Positions 25,086-36,830 of a stretch of DNA of 64,000 nucleotides are shown here, piece after piece. The notes below the pieces were generated by a model. That model saw only the letters and a list, made by a program, of their open reading frames with translations. It had not been told where the DNA came from and made no database searches. The position numbers were made by a program, and so were the translations under genes. Each line of letters begins with the position of its first letter. Position 1 is the stretch's first letter. This DNA is from Calliphora vicina (Eukaryota > Arthropoda > Insecta > Diptera > Calliphoridae): positions 154,920,726 to 154,984,725 of the forward strand of contig NC_088780.1 of NCBI RefSeq assembly GCF_958450345.1, written 5' to 3'.

Positions 25086-25561
25086 CAATTCACAAGGTCT
25101 CTTATCATGTCATATTGTCATAATGTCCTAATATTTCACAATAGTTTTTATTGCTTTTCAAAAAAGCCTAAAATGTCCTACACAGAGAATACATATTCGT
25201 GATAGCAACCGAATTCGTTGCCAATCGAATGATTCCACCTATGTGACCGAATTTTACAGTTGCAGCTACAAAATTGTTTAAGGGGTAACCAATGCTTGAT
25301 TGATTCAACCGAAATTCTTCTTTATCAAATGACTTTCTGTTGTTAGAACCGACAAATTCTATGTGTGTAACCGAATCATTCGATTGGCAACAAATTCGGT
25401 TGCTATCACGAATCTGTTTTCTCTGTGTAAAAAAATACTACACTGTATGCTATGTTTATTGTGTTATCATATCCAACCAGCGCCGAATGCCTAAGAGTCG
25501 GTTATGACTCTTAGGCTTAGGACATTATGACAATATGACTGATAAGAAACCTTGTGAATTG
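25086..25561. mobile_element. foldback MITE with nested MITE
   Basis: The left arm CAATTCACAAGGTCTCTTAT and the right arm ATAAGAAACCTTGTGAATTG are inverted copies; both also contain ATATTGTCATAATGTCCTAA or its inverse. The element at 25181-25427 is inserted inside. Confidence 0.85.
25181..25427. mobile_element. CACAGAG-type MITE, copy 2
   Basis: The ends are CACAGAGAATACATATTCG and CGAATCTGTTTTCTCTGTG, with TA on each side. The interior arms carry GATAGCAACCGAATTCG and its inverse. It is very similar to 63663-63909. Confidence 0.9.
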
Positions 25562-25887
25562 ATTAAATGTATTCATTTTCATTATTCCACTATAGTTAGT
25601 AATCAGAGCTATTTAGAGCTAATTTACTTAAATCTTAATTCAGAATAAAAAATATAAGCAATTCATTTCAGAACTCCATTTCCACCAAAGAAAATTCTTA
25701 AGCTGTTGTTATTTGAATTGAACTCACTCATTCATTGTTGAAGTAATGGAATTAGTTCGTAATAAAATTTCGTTCAACCTTTCAATGGTTAAATATTTGT
25801 TAATTCAAATGTATTCCAAATTGTATTATAATGTTAATTTTCTTCATTAAATTTGATTTTGTTTGTCGTTAATAAACTGAATTTAAA

Positions 25888-26561
25888 ACAAGTAAGAGAG
25901 CTATATTCGGCTGTGCAGAATCTTATATACCCTTCACCAAATTATATTTAAAAATAAATATTTTTAGGTAAACAAAATTTATTTTTTTTCCAAAGTTGTT
26001 TTTTCATTTTTTTTTTAATTGTTTTTTTAATTTTTAAATTTTTTTTTTTTATTTAAATTCAAATTTTTTTTTTGAAAAAAAACTTTTGGTGAAAAAAAAT
26101 TCGTTAAAAAATATTTGTCCGATTTTGACCCATTGTAAGTCCAACTTACTATGGCCTTACGTCATTGCAAAGGTCTTTGAAATATCTATCATTAGATATC
26201 CATATCGTATATACTAATGACTTAGTAATCCAGATATAGGGCAAAAAATAGGTCAAAAATCGAGGTTGTCCTGGTTTTTTCCTTACATCTTAGCCATTTG
26301 TGGACCGATTTTCTCGATTTTAAATAGCAACCGAGCCGGATGATTTTCGGAGATATTGATGTATGAACCGTGTATGTAAGTTATTTGGGGGCTTCGGAAA
26401 GTTGATTTCAACAGACAGACGGACATTGCTTAATCGACTCCGTTATCTATATGGATCCAGAATATATGTATATACTTTATAGGGTCGGAAATGAAAAATG
26501 TAGAAATTACAAACGGAATAACAAACTTATATATACCCTTCTCACAAAGGTAAAGGGTATA
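25888..26561 (+). repeat. AAGTAAGAG hairpin repeat, copy 3
   Basis: A full copy: AAAACAAGTAAGAGAGC, the TTCGGCTGTGCAGAA hairpin, TATACCCTTCACC, CAGACAGACGGACATTGC, TTTATAGGGTCGG and a final GGTAAAGGGTATA. Only two or three CAGA units are present. Confidence 0.88.
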
Positions 26562-26607
26562 GAAATGGTTTAAAGCCATGATACAATAATATTGCAAGTT
26601 AGAATCA

Positions 26608-26721
26608 TTAAGGTCCATTATTATAACTTGCCGTTATAGTTAATGGTAATTTTAAGCAATAGAAAAAGGTACCCTTAAAGGTAACTTTATCTATAATGGC
26701 AAGTTGTCATAATGGCCCTAA
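26608..26721. mobile_element. small foldback MITE (114 bp)
   Basis: TTAAGGTCCATTATTATAAC then TTGCCGTTATAG at the left; CTATAATGGCAA then GTTGTCATAATGGCCCTAA at the right. No coding. Confidence 0.75.
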
Positions 26722-28187
26722 GTCTTTTTACGTCAAAAAACATAAACATCGAAAACGAAATTTCAAAAATATGAATGAAAAATCATTGTAGCTCATTACA
26801 AAACGATCACGTTTTAATTCTTAATACATAAAATCAAGCATGCAAGAAAAGTTTCTTGAGTTGGACAGCTACAACTTTGGCTCAGATTCCGGACTGTTTG
26901 CAAGATATGAGCCTGAGAAAATTATTTTCAAAAATGAAAGCGAGGCCCCAAATTTTTGGGGGCCCATAAAAGAAAGTGCATGACTTTGGGCAAAACTGGG
27001 AGACATGGGTCTTTTTTTTTGGTCTTTTATCTCGTAGTGGTGTCCGTATATGGTAAATTTATATTTTCCAACCTTTATAAGTAATTTTAATTAAAATAAT
27101 TTAATTCTATTTAAGATAAAGATTAGCGTTGGTAACTTTGAACAATTAAATTTGAACAAAACTTCTCTATTCCTACCACTGTGCACCACACCCACAAAAC
27201 TAACTACGAAAAAAATGCACAAGTATTTACTCTTACATTAAAAATTAAACTGGTATGGTTGGAGTGTGCTCCAACATTTGTAAAAGAAAAGGAAAACTAA
27301 ACCCAAATAACCACCCTCTACAACATGTTTTTCGGTACACCTAAACTTAGGCAGACAGACAGACATTGGGCCATGTACATGTGATAAGTACATCTGGAAT
27401 GTGTAGCTCTGGGTATGTATTCGTGTGTCTGTATCTCTAGAATGTTGTTTAACAGTTTCACTTCAATGTTCGATTATATAATAGTTGGTTTTGTACTATT
27501 TTCCTTTGTTTAACTTTATGTTGGCATACACTCACACACACAACAATCTATACTCAGCTGGCACCAAAACACACAACTACAAAAATAAGTATCTGTGTAG
27601 CAAAAAGCTTTTTAAACATTTATGTATCCTTTGAGTTTATTTTGCAGTAAATTTTCTTGAGACTGAAGCAAATGAGTAAAAGAGAGAAAGATAAACTATT
27701 TTGAGTAAATTTTTTTTTAAAAAAAGACTCATGTTGGAACATGATTTTATGTATTTATGTGTGTTTGAGGTTTTTTGCATTCACGTGTAATAAAATTAAT
27801 GTGTTAATAAGGACACATTCATTAGAGCACCTTAAAGTATGCTTCATATTTTTGGAAATGTATACTGTTGTGTTTTGTGGCGTTTTTTTTTTGTTTGTTT
27901 TTACTTCAAATTAAATTTTCTTGGAAAATTTTGATGAATTAACATATTTTTCGTATGGAAGTGTTAAGTTTTTGGTTAGTGGCAGTGTTAAGTGTATTAT
28001 TTCAATTGTTAGAGAATGTCAAGTACGTACTTGATTATGGAAATTAAAGCACATGCTTACTACATATGTACATCCATGCTAGGGTTGTCATTCGAATAAA
28101 ATAAAATAATCGATTATTTGAATAGAATAATTAAGGAAAGAAATATTTTTATTTAAATCAATAAAATTCTTCAATTTAGAATAAAAA
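26722..28187. other. mostly unidentified, with one shared repeat segment
   Basis: Positions 26,965-27,050 are the inverse of 23,388-23,460 (GTGCATGACTTTGGGCAAAA). Near 28,081 TAGGGTTGTCATTCGAATAA resembles the ends of the palindromic hAT-like elements. No gene. Confidence 0.45.
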
Positions 28188-28958
28188 ACAAGTAAGAAAG
28201 TATGGTCGGTCAAGCCCGACCATATAATACCCTACACTAAGTAAAAGAGCAAAAAAAAATTTTCTTTTAAAATTTCAATAATTTATATTTTTGAGTGATT
28301 TTCAGAAGTGGGGTTATATGGGGGCTATGACCAATTATGGACCGATCACCATGAAATTAGGTCGTGTGATTTATGTCTATATTAAAGTTAACTATGTTGA
28401 ATTTTGTGTGTTTACCAACATTTTTAAGCGATTTATGCACGTTAAAGTGATTTTCGGAAGCGGGTCTATATGGGAGCTATGACTAATTATGGACCGATCG
28501 TAACAAAATTTTGTGACATGAATTTTGTGTATATAAAACTTATTTGGAGCGGAATTTGTGGAGATACATATATAAATTAAACATTTATGACCGATAAAGT
28601 CCAATTTCGGGAGGACATTTGTATGGGGGCTAGGTGAAATAGTGGACCGATTTCAGCCAGTTTCAATAGGCTTGGTCCTTGGGCCGAAAAAATAATATGT
28701 ACCAAATTTGATCGAAATATCTTCAAAATTGCGACCTGTACTCTGCGCACAAGGTTTACATGGACAGCCAGCCAGCCAGCCAGCCAGCCAGCCAACCAGA
28801 CGGACGGACGGACGGACGGACATCGCTTAATCGACTCAGAAAATGATTCTAAGTCGATCGGTATACTTTAAGGTGGGTGTTAGACCAATATTTTTGGGCG
28901 TTACAAACATCTGCACAAACGCATAATACCCTCCCCACTATGGTGGTGTAGGGTATAA
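28188..28958 (+). repeat. GGTGTAGGG repeat, second subfamily of the hairpin repeats
   Basis: It starts ACAAGTAAGAAAG with a hairpin GGTCGGTCAAGCCCGACC, then TACCCTACAC, and ends GGTGGTGTAGGGTATAA. Inside are two direct copies of a ~150-bp block with ATATGGGAGCTATGACTAAT and ACCGATC, a (CCAG)n/(CGGA)n run at 28,767-28,820, and ACATCGCTTAATCGACTC. The plan matches the AAGTAAGAG family, but the sequence differs. Confidence 0.85.
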
Positions 28959-29315
28959 CAAGTAAGAAATATAATAGCCTACACCAAGTAAATGAGTAAA
29001 AATATTTTTCATTTAAAATTTCAATAATTTATATTCGTGAGTGATTTTCGGAAGTGGGCCTTATATGGGAGCTATGACCAATTATAGACCGATCACCATA
29101 AAATTTATGTCTATATGAAAGTTATTTATGTTGAATTTTGTGTATATACCAACATTTTTAAGTGATTTAAGCACGTTAAAGTGATTTTCGGAAGCGGGTC
29201 TATATGGGAGCTATGACTAATTATGGACCGATCGTTACAAAATTTGGTGACATGAATGTTGTATATATAAAACTTATTTGGAGCGAAATTTGTGGAGATA
29301 CATATATGTATCTCC
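28958..29315 (+). repeat. partial second copy of the GGTGTAGGG repeat
   Basis: It begins ACAAGTAAGAAAT directly where the previous copy ends and repeats its 5' half, including both ATATGGGAGCTATGAC blocks. It then runs into the tandem array at 29316. The hairpin is damaged. Confidence 0.8.
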
Positions 29316-29925
29316 ATAGATATCCCACTCGCATCCCACTAAGGGACTAAAAATATCTTAAAGGAATGGACCTAGGCTTTCTTTTGAGCAAAAAAAAAAT
29401 TAAAAAAGGGCCCATATTGGAAAAAAAATTTTGATTTTGCAAAAAAAAATTAAAAAATTGTTTGTCTTGCGTTACAAAATATTTATTTTGATAGATATCC
29501 CACTCGCATCCCACTAAGGGACTAAAAATATCTTAAAGGAATGGACCTAAGCTTTCTTTTGACTACAAAAAAAATTTTAAAAAAAGGGCCCATTTGGAAA
29601 AAAAATCGTATTTGCAAAAAAAAAAGTCAAAAATTGTAAGTCTTGAGTTAAAAAATATTTATTTTGATAGATATCCCACTCGCATCCCACTAAGCGACCA
29701 AAAGGGTCTTCAAGGATAATATCTAAGCTTTTGTTTGACCTAAAAAAAAAGATTAAAAAAGGGTCCATTTTGAAAAAAAAAGTCAACAAAGTTTTTGATT
29801 TTGCAAAAAAAGTCAAAAATTTTATGTTTTGAGTTACAAAATATTTATTTTGATAGATATCCCACTCGCATACCACTAAGCGACCAAGTAGGTGTTCAAG
29901 GAAAATATCTAAACTTTATTTTAAG

Positions 29926-29960
<35 letters not shown>

Positions 29961-30058
29961 TTTAAAAAAAAAAAAAAAAAAGTTTTTGATTTCGGAAAAA
30001 AAATATTAAAAATTTTTTATTTTTTTTTTAAATATTTTTTTCGAAAGATCGAAGAAAT
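29316..30058. repeat. tandem array, four units of ~176-186 bp
   Basis: Units start ATAGATATCCCACTCGCAT at 29316, 29491, 29667 and 29853. Each continues with CACTAAGNGACNAAA, poly-A tracts and ATTTATTTTG. The last unit ends in a long A-rich tract. Confidence 0.92.
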
Positions 30059-30099
30059 AGCTATCTATACTATTTGGGACACATTTTGCTAAGAACAAT

Positions 30100-30620
30100 A
30101 GGTAATAAGTTACATGGATAAGAAAAAACCCCTGTTTGACCAAATTGTCAAAATTTTACCGCCTATAACTCAGAGAGTTCTCGACCGATGTTATTGAAAA
30201 ATTGTGTCTGAGTTACTATCCAATAGAGCTAACCTTGGTGCAAATTTCATCCCGATCGGAAGACATCGATTTCAAAAGTTGGTTCACTTGACATGAAATT
30301 CCCCATATACTAATTATAAAAAATAATAATGCATCCACAACAAAGGTGAAGGGTATATAAGATTCGGCATAGCCGAATATAGCACTTTTAGTTCCAAGTA
30401 CTCTGAAATTATAATTTAAAGTAGGTCGACAATCGGGCAACATTTGTCCATAATCAACCTAATTGTCTTATAATAATTAATATCCTGATGAAATTGGACA
30501 TACATTTTTCTACCAACTTTTGTTAGGATCGGTCCATAATTGACCCTACCCCCCAATATAACCCCTATATCAGAAAAATAATTTATTGTCACAAATTGAT
30601 GATTCGACACAGCTGAATAT
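30100..30620 (-). repeat. fragments of the hairpin repeats on minus
   Basis: GGTGAAGGGTATATAAGATT followed by CGGCATAGCCGAATATAGC at 30,325-30,385 is the inverted 5' end of the AAGTAAGAG family. Positions 30,420-30,615 contain a GGACCGATC-type block (inverted) and end in ACACAGCTGAATATAAC, a second damaged 5' end. Confidence 0.65.
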
Positions 30621-31451
30621 AACACCCTTTGACCTTTTATATTATTTATTTATACAAGTTATTAATATTTCAAACTCATTTAATTTAATTTAATAATATT
30701 TATTTAAATCGTTTCGTATTTAATTTTTAATAATTTCAACCAGAATTTAAAATAACTAGTCATAGGAGAATGTAGTCATAATTTCATATTTAACATTTTA
30801 TCACAATAAATATGTGACCATAAACATATGACTGAATCCCTTTGAGACATTAAAATATCAAAAATGAACAATAAATCTTTAAAAGAACATAAAAGTGCTG
30901 GCAAACAAAAGCCAAACAATATGTAAACATACAGGACAACAAAAAGGATATTCATATAAAAGAGAAATTTACACAGACAAAGCATGGACGAAAACAGTCC
31001 CCAAGGATCAATGGATAGTACAGCTGGTAAACATGATGATAAATATGATGGTGATAAATTGTTATAAGGCTGACAAGAAGAAGGAATACTGCATCGTGGT
31101 TTGCTTATTTACATAATTTAAATAATTATGGACTTAAACAGGTTATTAAATAGAAATTAAATTGCATTCAGAGAAGCCTATATAACGATAACCTTATGAA
31201 CTGACATGATTATCAATAAATCAGATATAGTCATGAGAATTTTGGTTTAATATATACAATAGTTGACATACAATAAAAACTTTTTCAAATATTTAATTAT
31301 TCAAATAAATTATTCTTAAGAAATTTGTATTTTTTATTATTTTATTAACATTATTACGTTTTTACCTTTTAAAAACAGATGTTTATTTCCTTTAAATAAA
31401 CCAACCGTATTCTTTTGATTGCAAATCAAAGCAGTTTAGTAGTTTAAAATT
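30621..31451. other. non-coding stretch, nothing identified
   Basis: AT-rich. The frames at 30,776-31,116 on either strand have no family resemblance. Confidence 0.4.
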
Positions 31452-31744
31452 GTAATAACCAGGGAAACCAAAATATGCAAATGCATGTTTTTTCTGGTGA
31501 GTCTAATGAGCACATGGATAAGATATTTACACGTTTCAGAACTATTTAAGAATTTTGGCATCGATTTGTTAGTGCATATTTTTGCATATTTTACCCTTAA
31601 ATACATATTTTTGCATATATTTGTTTTAAGAGCATATTTATGTCATATTTTGCGTTTTTAGAGCATATTTTACTGTTTAATAGCATATTTTGAGTTTATC
31701 AAAAACAAATTTTGTCTTACTTATTTTTCGCTGTTGTGTTACAG

Positions 31745-31957
31745 GTTTTTACTTCCAAAAAAAAAATTTAAAAAACAAAACAATTTTTTTTTAAAATTTA
31801 AAATAACAATTCGAAAAATTTTTTTATCCAAAAAATTAAAAAACTGAAAAAAAAATTTTGTTCACCTAAAAATATTTAAATTTTTTATTTTGAAGTATAA
31901 TTAGATGAATGGTATATAAGATTCGGCACAGCCGAATATAGCTCTCTTACTTGTTTT
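31745..31957 (-). repeat. AAGTAAGAG hairpin repeat fragment nested in hAT
   Basis: Read on minus: ACAAGTAAGAGAGC, TATATTCGGCTGTGCCGAAT, then poly-A/T. Only the 5' ~210 bases are present. The insertion is younger than the hAT element around it. Confidence 0.8.
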
Positions 31958-32059
31958 AATATAAAATAAGCACTATTTTAATAATAGCTCCATCTAAATA
32001 TGAAATTTTAGTTCTAATTCAAACTTAACCTTTCTAAGTGTTAAAGAAATATTGTCTTT

Positions 32060-32155
32060 TAAATTTGCTCCTGTAACATCAGTTGATGTCGAAAGAACAT
32101 TTTCTATGTATAAAAATGTTTTCAGATCCAATAGACACGATTTTTATTTGAAAAT
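32060..32155 (+). pseudogene. hAT transposase fragment (dimerisation region)
   Basis: The frame reads FAPVTSVDVERTFSMYKNVF then RSNRHDF. It fits the hATC pattern (SxDVERxFS...KN...R). It differs clearly from the hAT piece at 22.1 kb, so at least two hAT lineages are present. Confidence 0.75.
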
Positions 32156-32329
32156 TTAAGTAAATTTTTTTTTGCTTAAAAATTATGTAAGAGTTTGTTT
32201 TTTTAAGAGCATATTTTTTAAATTTTAAGAGCATATTTTAAAGTTTTTACTGCATATTTAAAGCGCCTAAAACGCTTTTTTTAGAGCATATTTCCGGTTT
32301 CCCTGGTAATAACTAACTATTAAAATAAC

Positions 32330-32593
32330 AGTATAGTCACAATAATGCAGTTGATGTTAATTATAACAGAGAGTATGATCAACTAACTACTGACTGTAAC
32401 CGCTGCCACTATTTATACACACCGCCATCTTCCAGTAGCTTCATGAACTATTTTAACGGACAAAACTTACAAACAATGTTAATAACAGCGTGTTATCAAT
32501 ATTGTTGATAAGTACAAGTTTCAACTGATGTTAATGTTTATAAACATGATGAATGTTGCAAGCAGTCTTTTAAATTTCATTAATCATGGCGGA
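32330..32593 (+). repeat. dispersed repeat R, copy 2 (uninterrupted)
   Basis: It aligns with the flanks of the mariner and MITE at 4.4-6.2 kb: GCAGTTGATGTTAA, ACTATTTATA, CTTACAAACAATGTTAATAA, CAGCGTGTTATCAATATTGT and AACATGATGAATGTTGCAAG. Neither insertion is present here. Confidence 0.8.
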
Positions 32594-33348
32594 ACAATAA
32601 GTCCGCGACTTTTTGAATTCCCCACCTCTTAACTGAAAGGGCAAAACAGCTCCTATCAACAGGCATCTGTCAGTCAACTCCTGTCAAAACTTGTGTTTGA
32701 ATGCCATTGATAGCGGACTACCACGAGACTTGAGAACAAGATGGAAAAACCTGAATTTCTTGTGCTCTTTAAGCATTAATTTTTGTGGATAAAAACAAAT
32801 ACTATGGGAACTCTGCACCATCAATTTCAATGGTAAAAAGTGGTTTACTGAATTTCGTTGTGGCGCGGAATATGCCAAACGTTCTGGATGCACAGTTGAG
32901 ATCTCTACATCCGAAACAATTTAAAACATTCACGATATGCTGCTGGCCGAATGGAGATTGAAAGTGTGAATGATCACTTGGGTATGAAAAAGCTTTCCGT
33001 AAGATGGTTGCAGCGTTTACTCACAATCGACCACAAACGCAATCATGTGTCAACTGCGCAGGAGTGTTTGGCGTTGTTCAAAAGCAATATGGACGAGTTT
33101 TTATGCCGTTTCATAACCGTGGACGAAACGTGGACAAAATCAGCAAAATCTCTGGTGACTATTTTCCAAACCTGAAGAAATTGTGCGGCGGAAAGAGCAT
33201 CTTGACAAATTTTATTTTTTGGAAGGGATAAAACAATTGGAGAGACCTTGGACAAAGTGTTTAGAGCTCAAAGGAGACTAAGTTGAAAAATAAAATTATT
33301 TTTTTATCCAAAAACCTGTGTTTTATTCAAAAAGTCACGTACTTGTTG
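32594..33348 (+). mobile_element. mariner relic with internal deletions (type 2)
   Basis: The inverted ends are TAAGTCCGCGACTTTTTGAA and TTCAAAAAGTCACGTACTTG. Between them lie pieces of transposase: KKWFTEFRCG, NDHLGMKKLSVRW, RLLTIDHKRNHVSTAQECL and the catalytic ITVDETW, then a deletion to FPNLKK and the last residues. The same type as 17600-18250. Non-functional. Confidence 0.9.
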
Positions 33349-35690
33349 ACCCGTCCTCGTAACTGAAATATGTATTTCATGAACTATCGAATTATTTACA
33401 GGCGATTGCAACCAATTTTAGATTATTGATGAGCTCCGTTGCTATTAAATTATCTTGTCTTGAAGTAGTTTTATGTGGTCTTCCTCTGATTTATTCAAAC
33501 CTTTCAAATATCCTACGTAAGAACATGTAGAATCAATATATCAGATATTTTCATGAGAATTTTGCTATGGAAAATCAGCAAAATCGATCATTAAATGGCA
33601 GATATATAAGCAAAAATCAAAGACTATTTCCATTTTTTACATATTTTTCAAAACCTATCCAACTAAACATCGTTGGATTGACAATAGGCCAATTTTGAGC
33701 AAAATGCTACCAAACTATTCATGTTCTTTAATTTACTTTCAAGTAGGTCAAAGTAGTATACAATATTTGTTTAAATAAATTCCCCATTCCTTATAATTAT
33801 GTGAAAATTTAAATTCAATAAAACCACAATTTTATTTAAAGATGTTTTTTTATAATTTTTTATTTCAATCACAGCACAGAATACAGAGATTATTTATTTC
33901 TTTATTTTTCATCATAAATGTAAAATGAATATTTTGAATGATTGACTGACTGACTAAATATGAAAGTAGTTTTATAGAGAAGTTAGGATTTAATGTGAAT
34001 GAATTAGTTTTTCTTAATAAATTTAATATTTGACTGTTTACATTTCATTGTTCATTGTTTTTTTTAAGAAAATTATAATTATAAACTAAAAACTACAATT
34101 AAAAGAGAAAAAGCTAATAGCGTTTTTTTTTGGTGGAAATCAGTTTTAGTTTTTTCTTAATTTTGTTTACTGGTTAATATCTATATAACAACAACATTAT
34201 TAATTTCAACTACTTTAGGTTTTCAAACTTTTTGTTCAGTGTTTGTTTTAGTATTCAAATACATGGAGACAACTAATTTTTTTGTTTAAATATTATTTTT
34301 TAATTTTTTTTGTTTATGTAGACATAGATTTCAATATTTTTGTAATTTTATTTATAACTTTTCAATATTATTAGAATTTTAGTTTATATTCTAAATGATT
34401 TTTGATAAACTCAGTTTTCAGTTTCAATTTGCAACAAAACAAATAATTATAAGTTTTAACTTGCATCTTAAAGATAAAAAGGTAAATAGGTTTTGTTTGT
34501 ATTTTTGAAAGAGTTGTGATTGTTTTTTTTAAAGGTTTTTCTTTGTTTATAGGTGAGTAGTTGTTATAATTAGTATTAGTGTTGATTTAATTATAGTATG
34601 TATTTCCTATATTGTTTAAACAATTTTATTCAGCAAATTATGTTAAAATTTACAATAAAAACCCAAAGGTCTTGAGCAAAGGTAAATAAAATAACTATAG
34701 GAAAAAAAATAATCTCAAAATTAATTTAATTAAAAAATATATTTCAAAAAGAAAATAACTGCACACAGATGAAAATTGAATTTAGGCTTAAATTTAAAAT
34801 TGCCAGAAAATCATACGAGTACATTTTATTGCATATTGTAATTTATAAGCTGAAAGAATTACATTTTATTTTTAGACAATCGGACATTTCAGACATTTTT
34901 AACCCTCCGTTACTGCATAATCATACATTTTTAGGAGCCCGATACGCAGTGAAAACAACCCAGACTTACTCTGGATTAGTTATACAAATGAACGATTTTT
35001 TCATTATCATGGTAATACAATTAAATAAAGAATTAGTTAGATATTTCTATTGGTAGAATCAGACATATCATTAATTTATACAAATTGACAATATCAAATT
35101 AATCATCTTCAGAACTAAATTTTACACAAATTGTCGGTCGTAGACATGTCTTTGTTATACAGGTTTAATGAAAACTTTATTTTCTGTCACCCTCCAATTT
35201 CTTAAATTTTTGTATCAAATTATGTCTGCATTACATAATCAGCCTAACTAGCAGTTCGTCCGTGAGATTTTTTGATCTGCGCCTGTTTTCTCTAATGTCA
35301 GCAGTACAGTCCCAGTACCGTATCAATATTGATAAAATGTTATATTAATGAAATGTAAAAGACATTCCTTTATTATTGATATCCAGCTGAAATTTTATTT
35401 AAAAAAAAATATGAGCAATTCTGACTGTATCAACAGAACTGCAAAAGCTAAGCAGCTCAGAATAGTTTATTGTAAATACAATTAATTGATCCAAAAATCA
35501 TTTAATTCTATAAACATGCTCTTTTTTTAAACATTGGATTACAAAATTTTAATCATACGAGTATCAGACTTAAATGAGCTGATATATTTTTTGTAATGAA
35601 AATAAACTTTTTTAACTGGAAAGGCAATAAATTATTTTGAAATAGTTTTTTCTGACCGACAATCATGTAGAATATAAATTTATGAATCTA
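33349..35690. other. long AT-rich stretch, nothing identified
   Basis: Many T and A tracts. The 95-codon plus frame at 34,769 has no recognisable domain. I see no repeat termini. Confidence 0.45.
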
Positions 35691-35695
35691 AACGC

Positions 35696-36176
35696 AGAGA
35701 AAAAACATGGTCTAAGAGCAACATATTATGATAAGATTAATGATCGTAGTGCAAACATATGATTATAAAATATCATATTATGATCAAATATAGTCATAAT
35801 ATCATTGTCATGCATGATCATAATCACCCCTATCGTGAAAAACATGTGAAATTTATGTTTCCATGAAATATCCATTTACCTCGAAGCGAAAATTGATATC
35901 GTGATACTCCCCAGAACTTTTCACTCACAATAGTTGATTTTGTTCGTAACAGCTGTTTATTGTTTACAAAATTCCATCTAAAAAATTCCCAATATTGGGG
36001 AATTTTTTCACGTGAACAAATTTTATGAACGAAAAATGAGAACAGCGAACATATTCAATGTGAAATATTGATTCGCGATAGGGATGAATATGTTTTGAAC
36101 AAATAATATTATGAACCAAAGCCTTCATAATATGAACCTAAGTAATCATGCCCAAGGTTATCATATTATCATAAAA
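35696..36176. mobile_element. CGCAGAGAAAA-type MITE, diverged, with nested MITE
   Basis: The left end ACGCAGAGAAAAAACATGG and the inner AGAGCAACATATTATGATAA match the centre and end of the foldback at 11729-12217. The right end is damaged. Another small element lies inside at 35828-36083. Confidence 0.55.
35828..36083. mobile_element. small MITE with CCCTATCG ends
   Basis: CCCTATCGTGAA at the left and TTCGCGATAGGG at the right are inverted. The interior holds ATTCCCAATATTGGGGAAT, a perfect palindrome. It is nested inside the element at 35696. Confidence 0.65.
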
Positions 36177-36188
36177 TTCAGACATATA

Positions 36189-36322
36189 CAGCCCAATTAT
36201 GAATAAAAAATTCCGCGGGAGTTTGTTCCCCGGGAGTTTTTTCCCATTGAATTTGAATAGGAAAAATGAGAAAAGGGAAAAAGGAAAAAACTCCCGCGGA
36301 ATTTTTATTCATAATTGGGCTG
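36189..36322. mobile_element. CAGCCCAATTATG MITE, copy 1
   Basis: The inverted ends CAGCCCAATTATGAATAA and TTATTCATAATTGGGCTG are flanked by ATA on both sides. The arms also pair via TCCGCGGGAGTTT / AACTCCCGCGGA. A second copy is at 39799-39925. Confidence 0.9.
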
Positions 36323-36604
36323 ATAGATTTTCATTTATAAGTTTCATAAGTTAAGTATTATCCTTAAATAAATCTTCAGTTAAAAACATGTTAATACTTG
36401 AATAATTGAATTCATATTTTTGTCTGTCGGTTACTATTTATTTCGGAAATGTTCAGAAAACATCCAACAATCATACAAATAGACAAATTTATGAAAAATA
36501 TATTTATGTTGCTGAAGCCACAAATATATATCCTCATTCTTATGCATTTAGAAATTTACATAAATTTTTTGTCTGACCGATATTCAGACAATTAGCCTGA
36601 TGTA

Positions 36605-36830
36605 AAATATTAACGAATTCTGTTATAAACATTGTTTATAAGTATGACAACATTATCTCTAAATCAGTTTCAAAAGCTCTGTAGTGATCACTGTAGAAAT
36701 AGATATTACTAGAATTAACTAGAAGATGGCGCAGTGCACAATATGTAACAGCGAATCGCTGAGGAGTCAGCATATCGTAAACACTCTTTAGTTAACATCA
36801 ACCGTATTACCAGTGTGTGTATTAAAGGAG
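36605..36830 (-). repeat. dispersed repeat R, copy 3
   Basis: On minus it reads ACACTGGTAATACGGTTGAT, ACGATATGCTGACTC, GCGCCATCTTCTAG, ACTTATAAACAATGTTTATA and ACAG, in the same order as the copies at 4.4 and 32.3 kb. No insertion. Confidence 0.75.

Larger units (their letters stand above)
31460..32305 (+). mobile_element. hAT element with 8-bp target duplication and nested repeat
   Basis: The ends are CAGGGAAACCAAAATATGC and GCATATTTCCGGTTTCCCTG. The flanks GTAATAAC (31452-31459, 32306-32313) are identical. Both ends hold repeated AGAGCATATTTT motifs. A transposase fragment is left at 32,060-32,155, and a piece of the AAGTAAGAG repeat (31,745-31,957, minus) is inserted inside. Confidence 0.92.

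Noticed and set aside
28577..28820. Frame starting MAGWLAGWLA, like a hydrophobic repeat protein
   Set aside because: It comes from the (CCAG)n simple repeat inside a dispersed repeat.
29316..30058. Regular direct repeats that might be a CRISPR array
   Set aside because: Only four ~180-bp units without short conserved repeats and unique spacers; eukaryotic context.
34769..35056. 95-codon plus frame as a possible gene
   Set aside because: No domain, codon bias or splice context; typical of chance frames in long AT-rich DNA.
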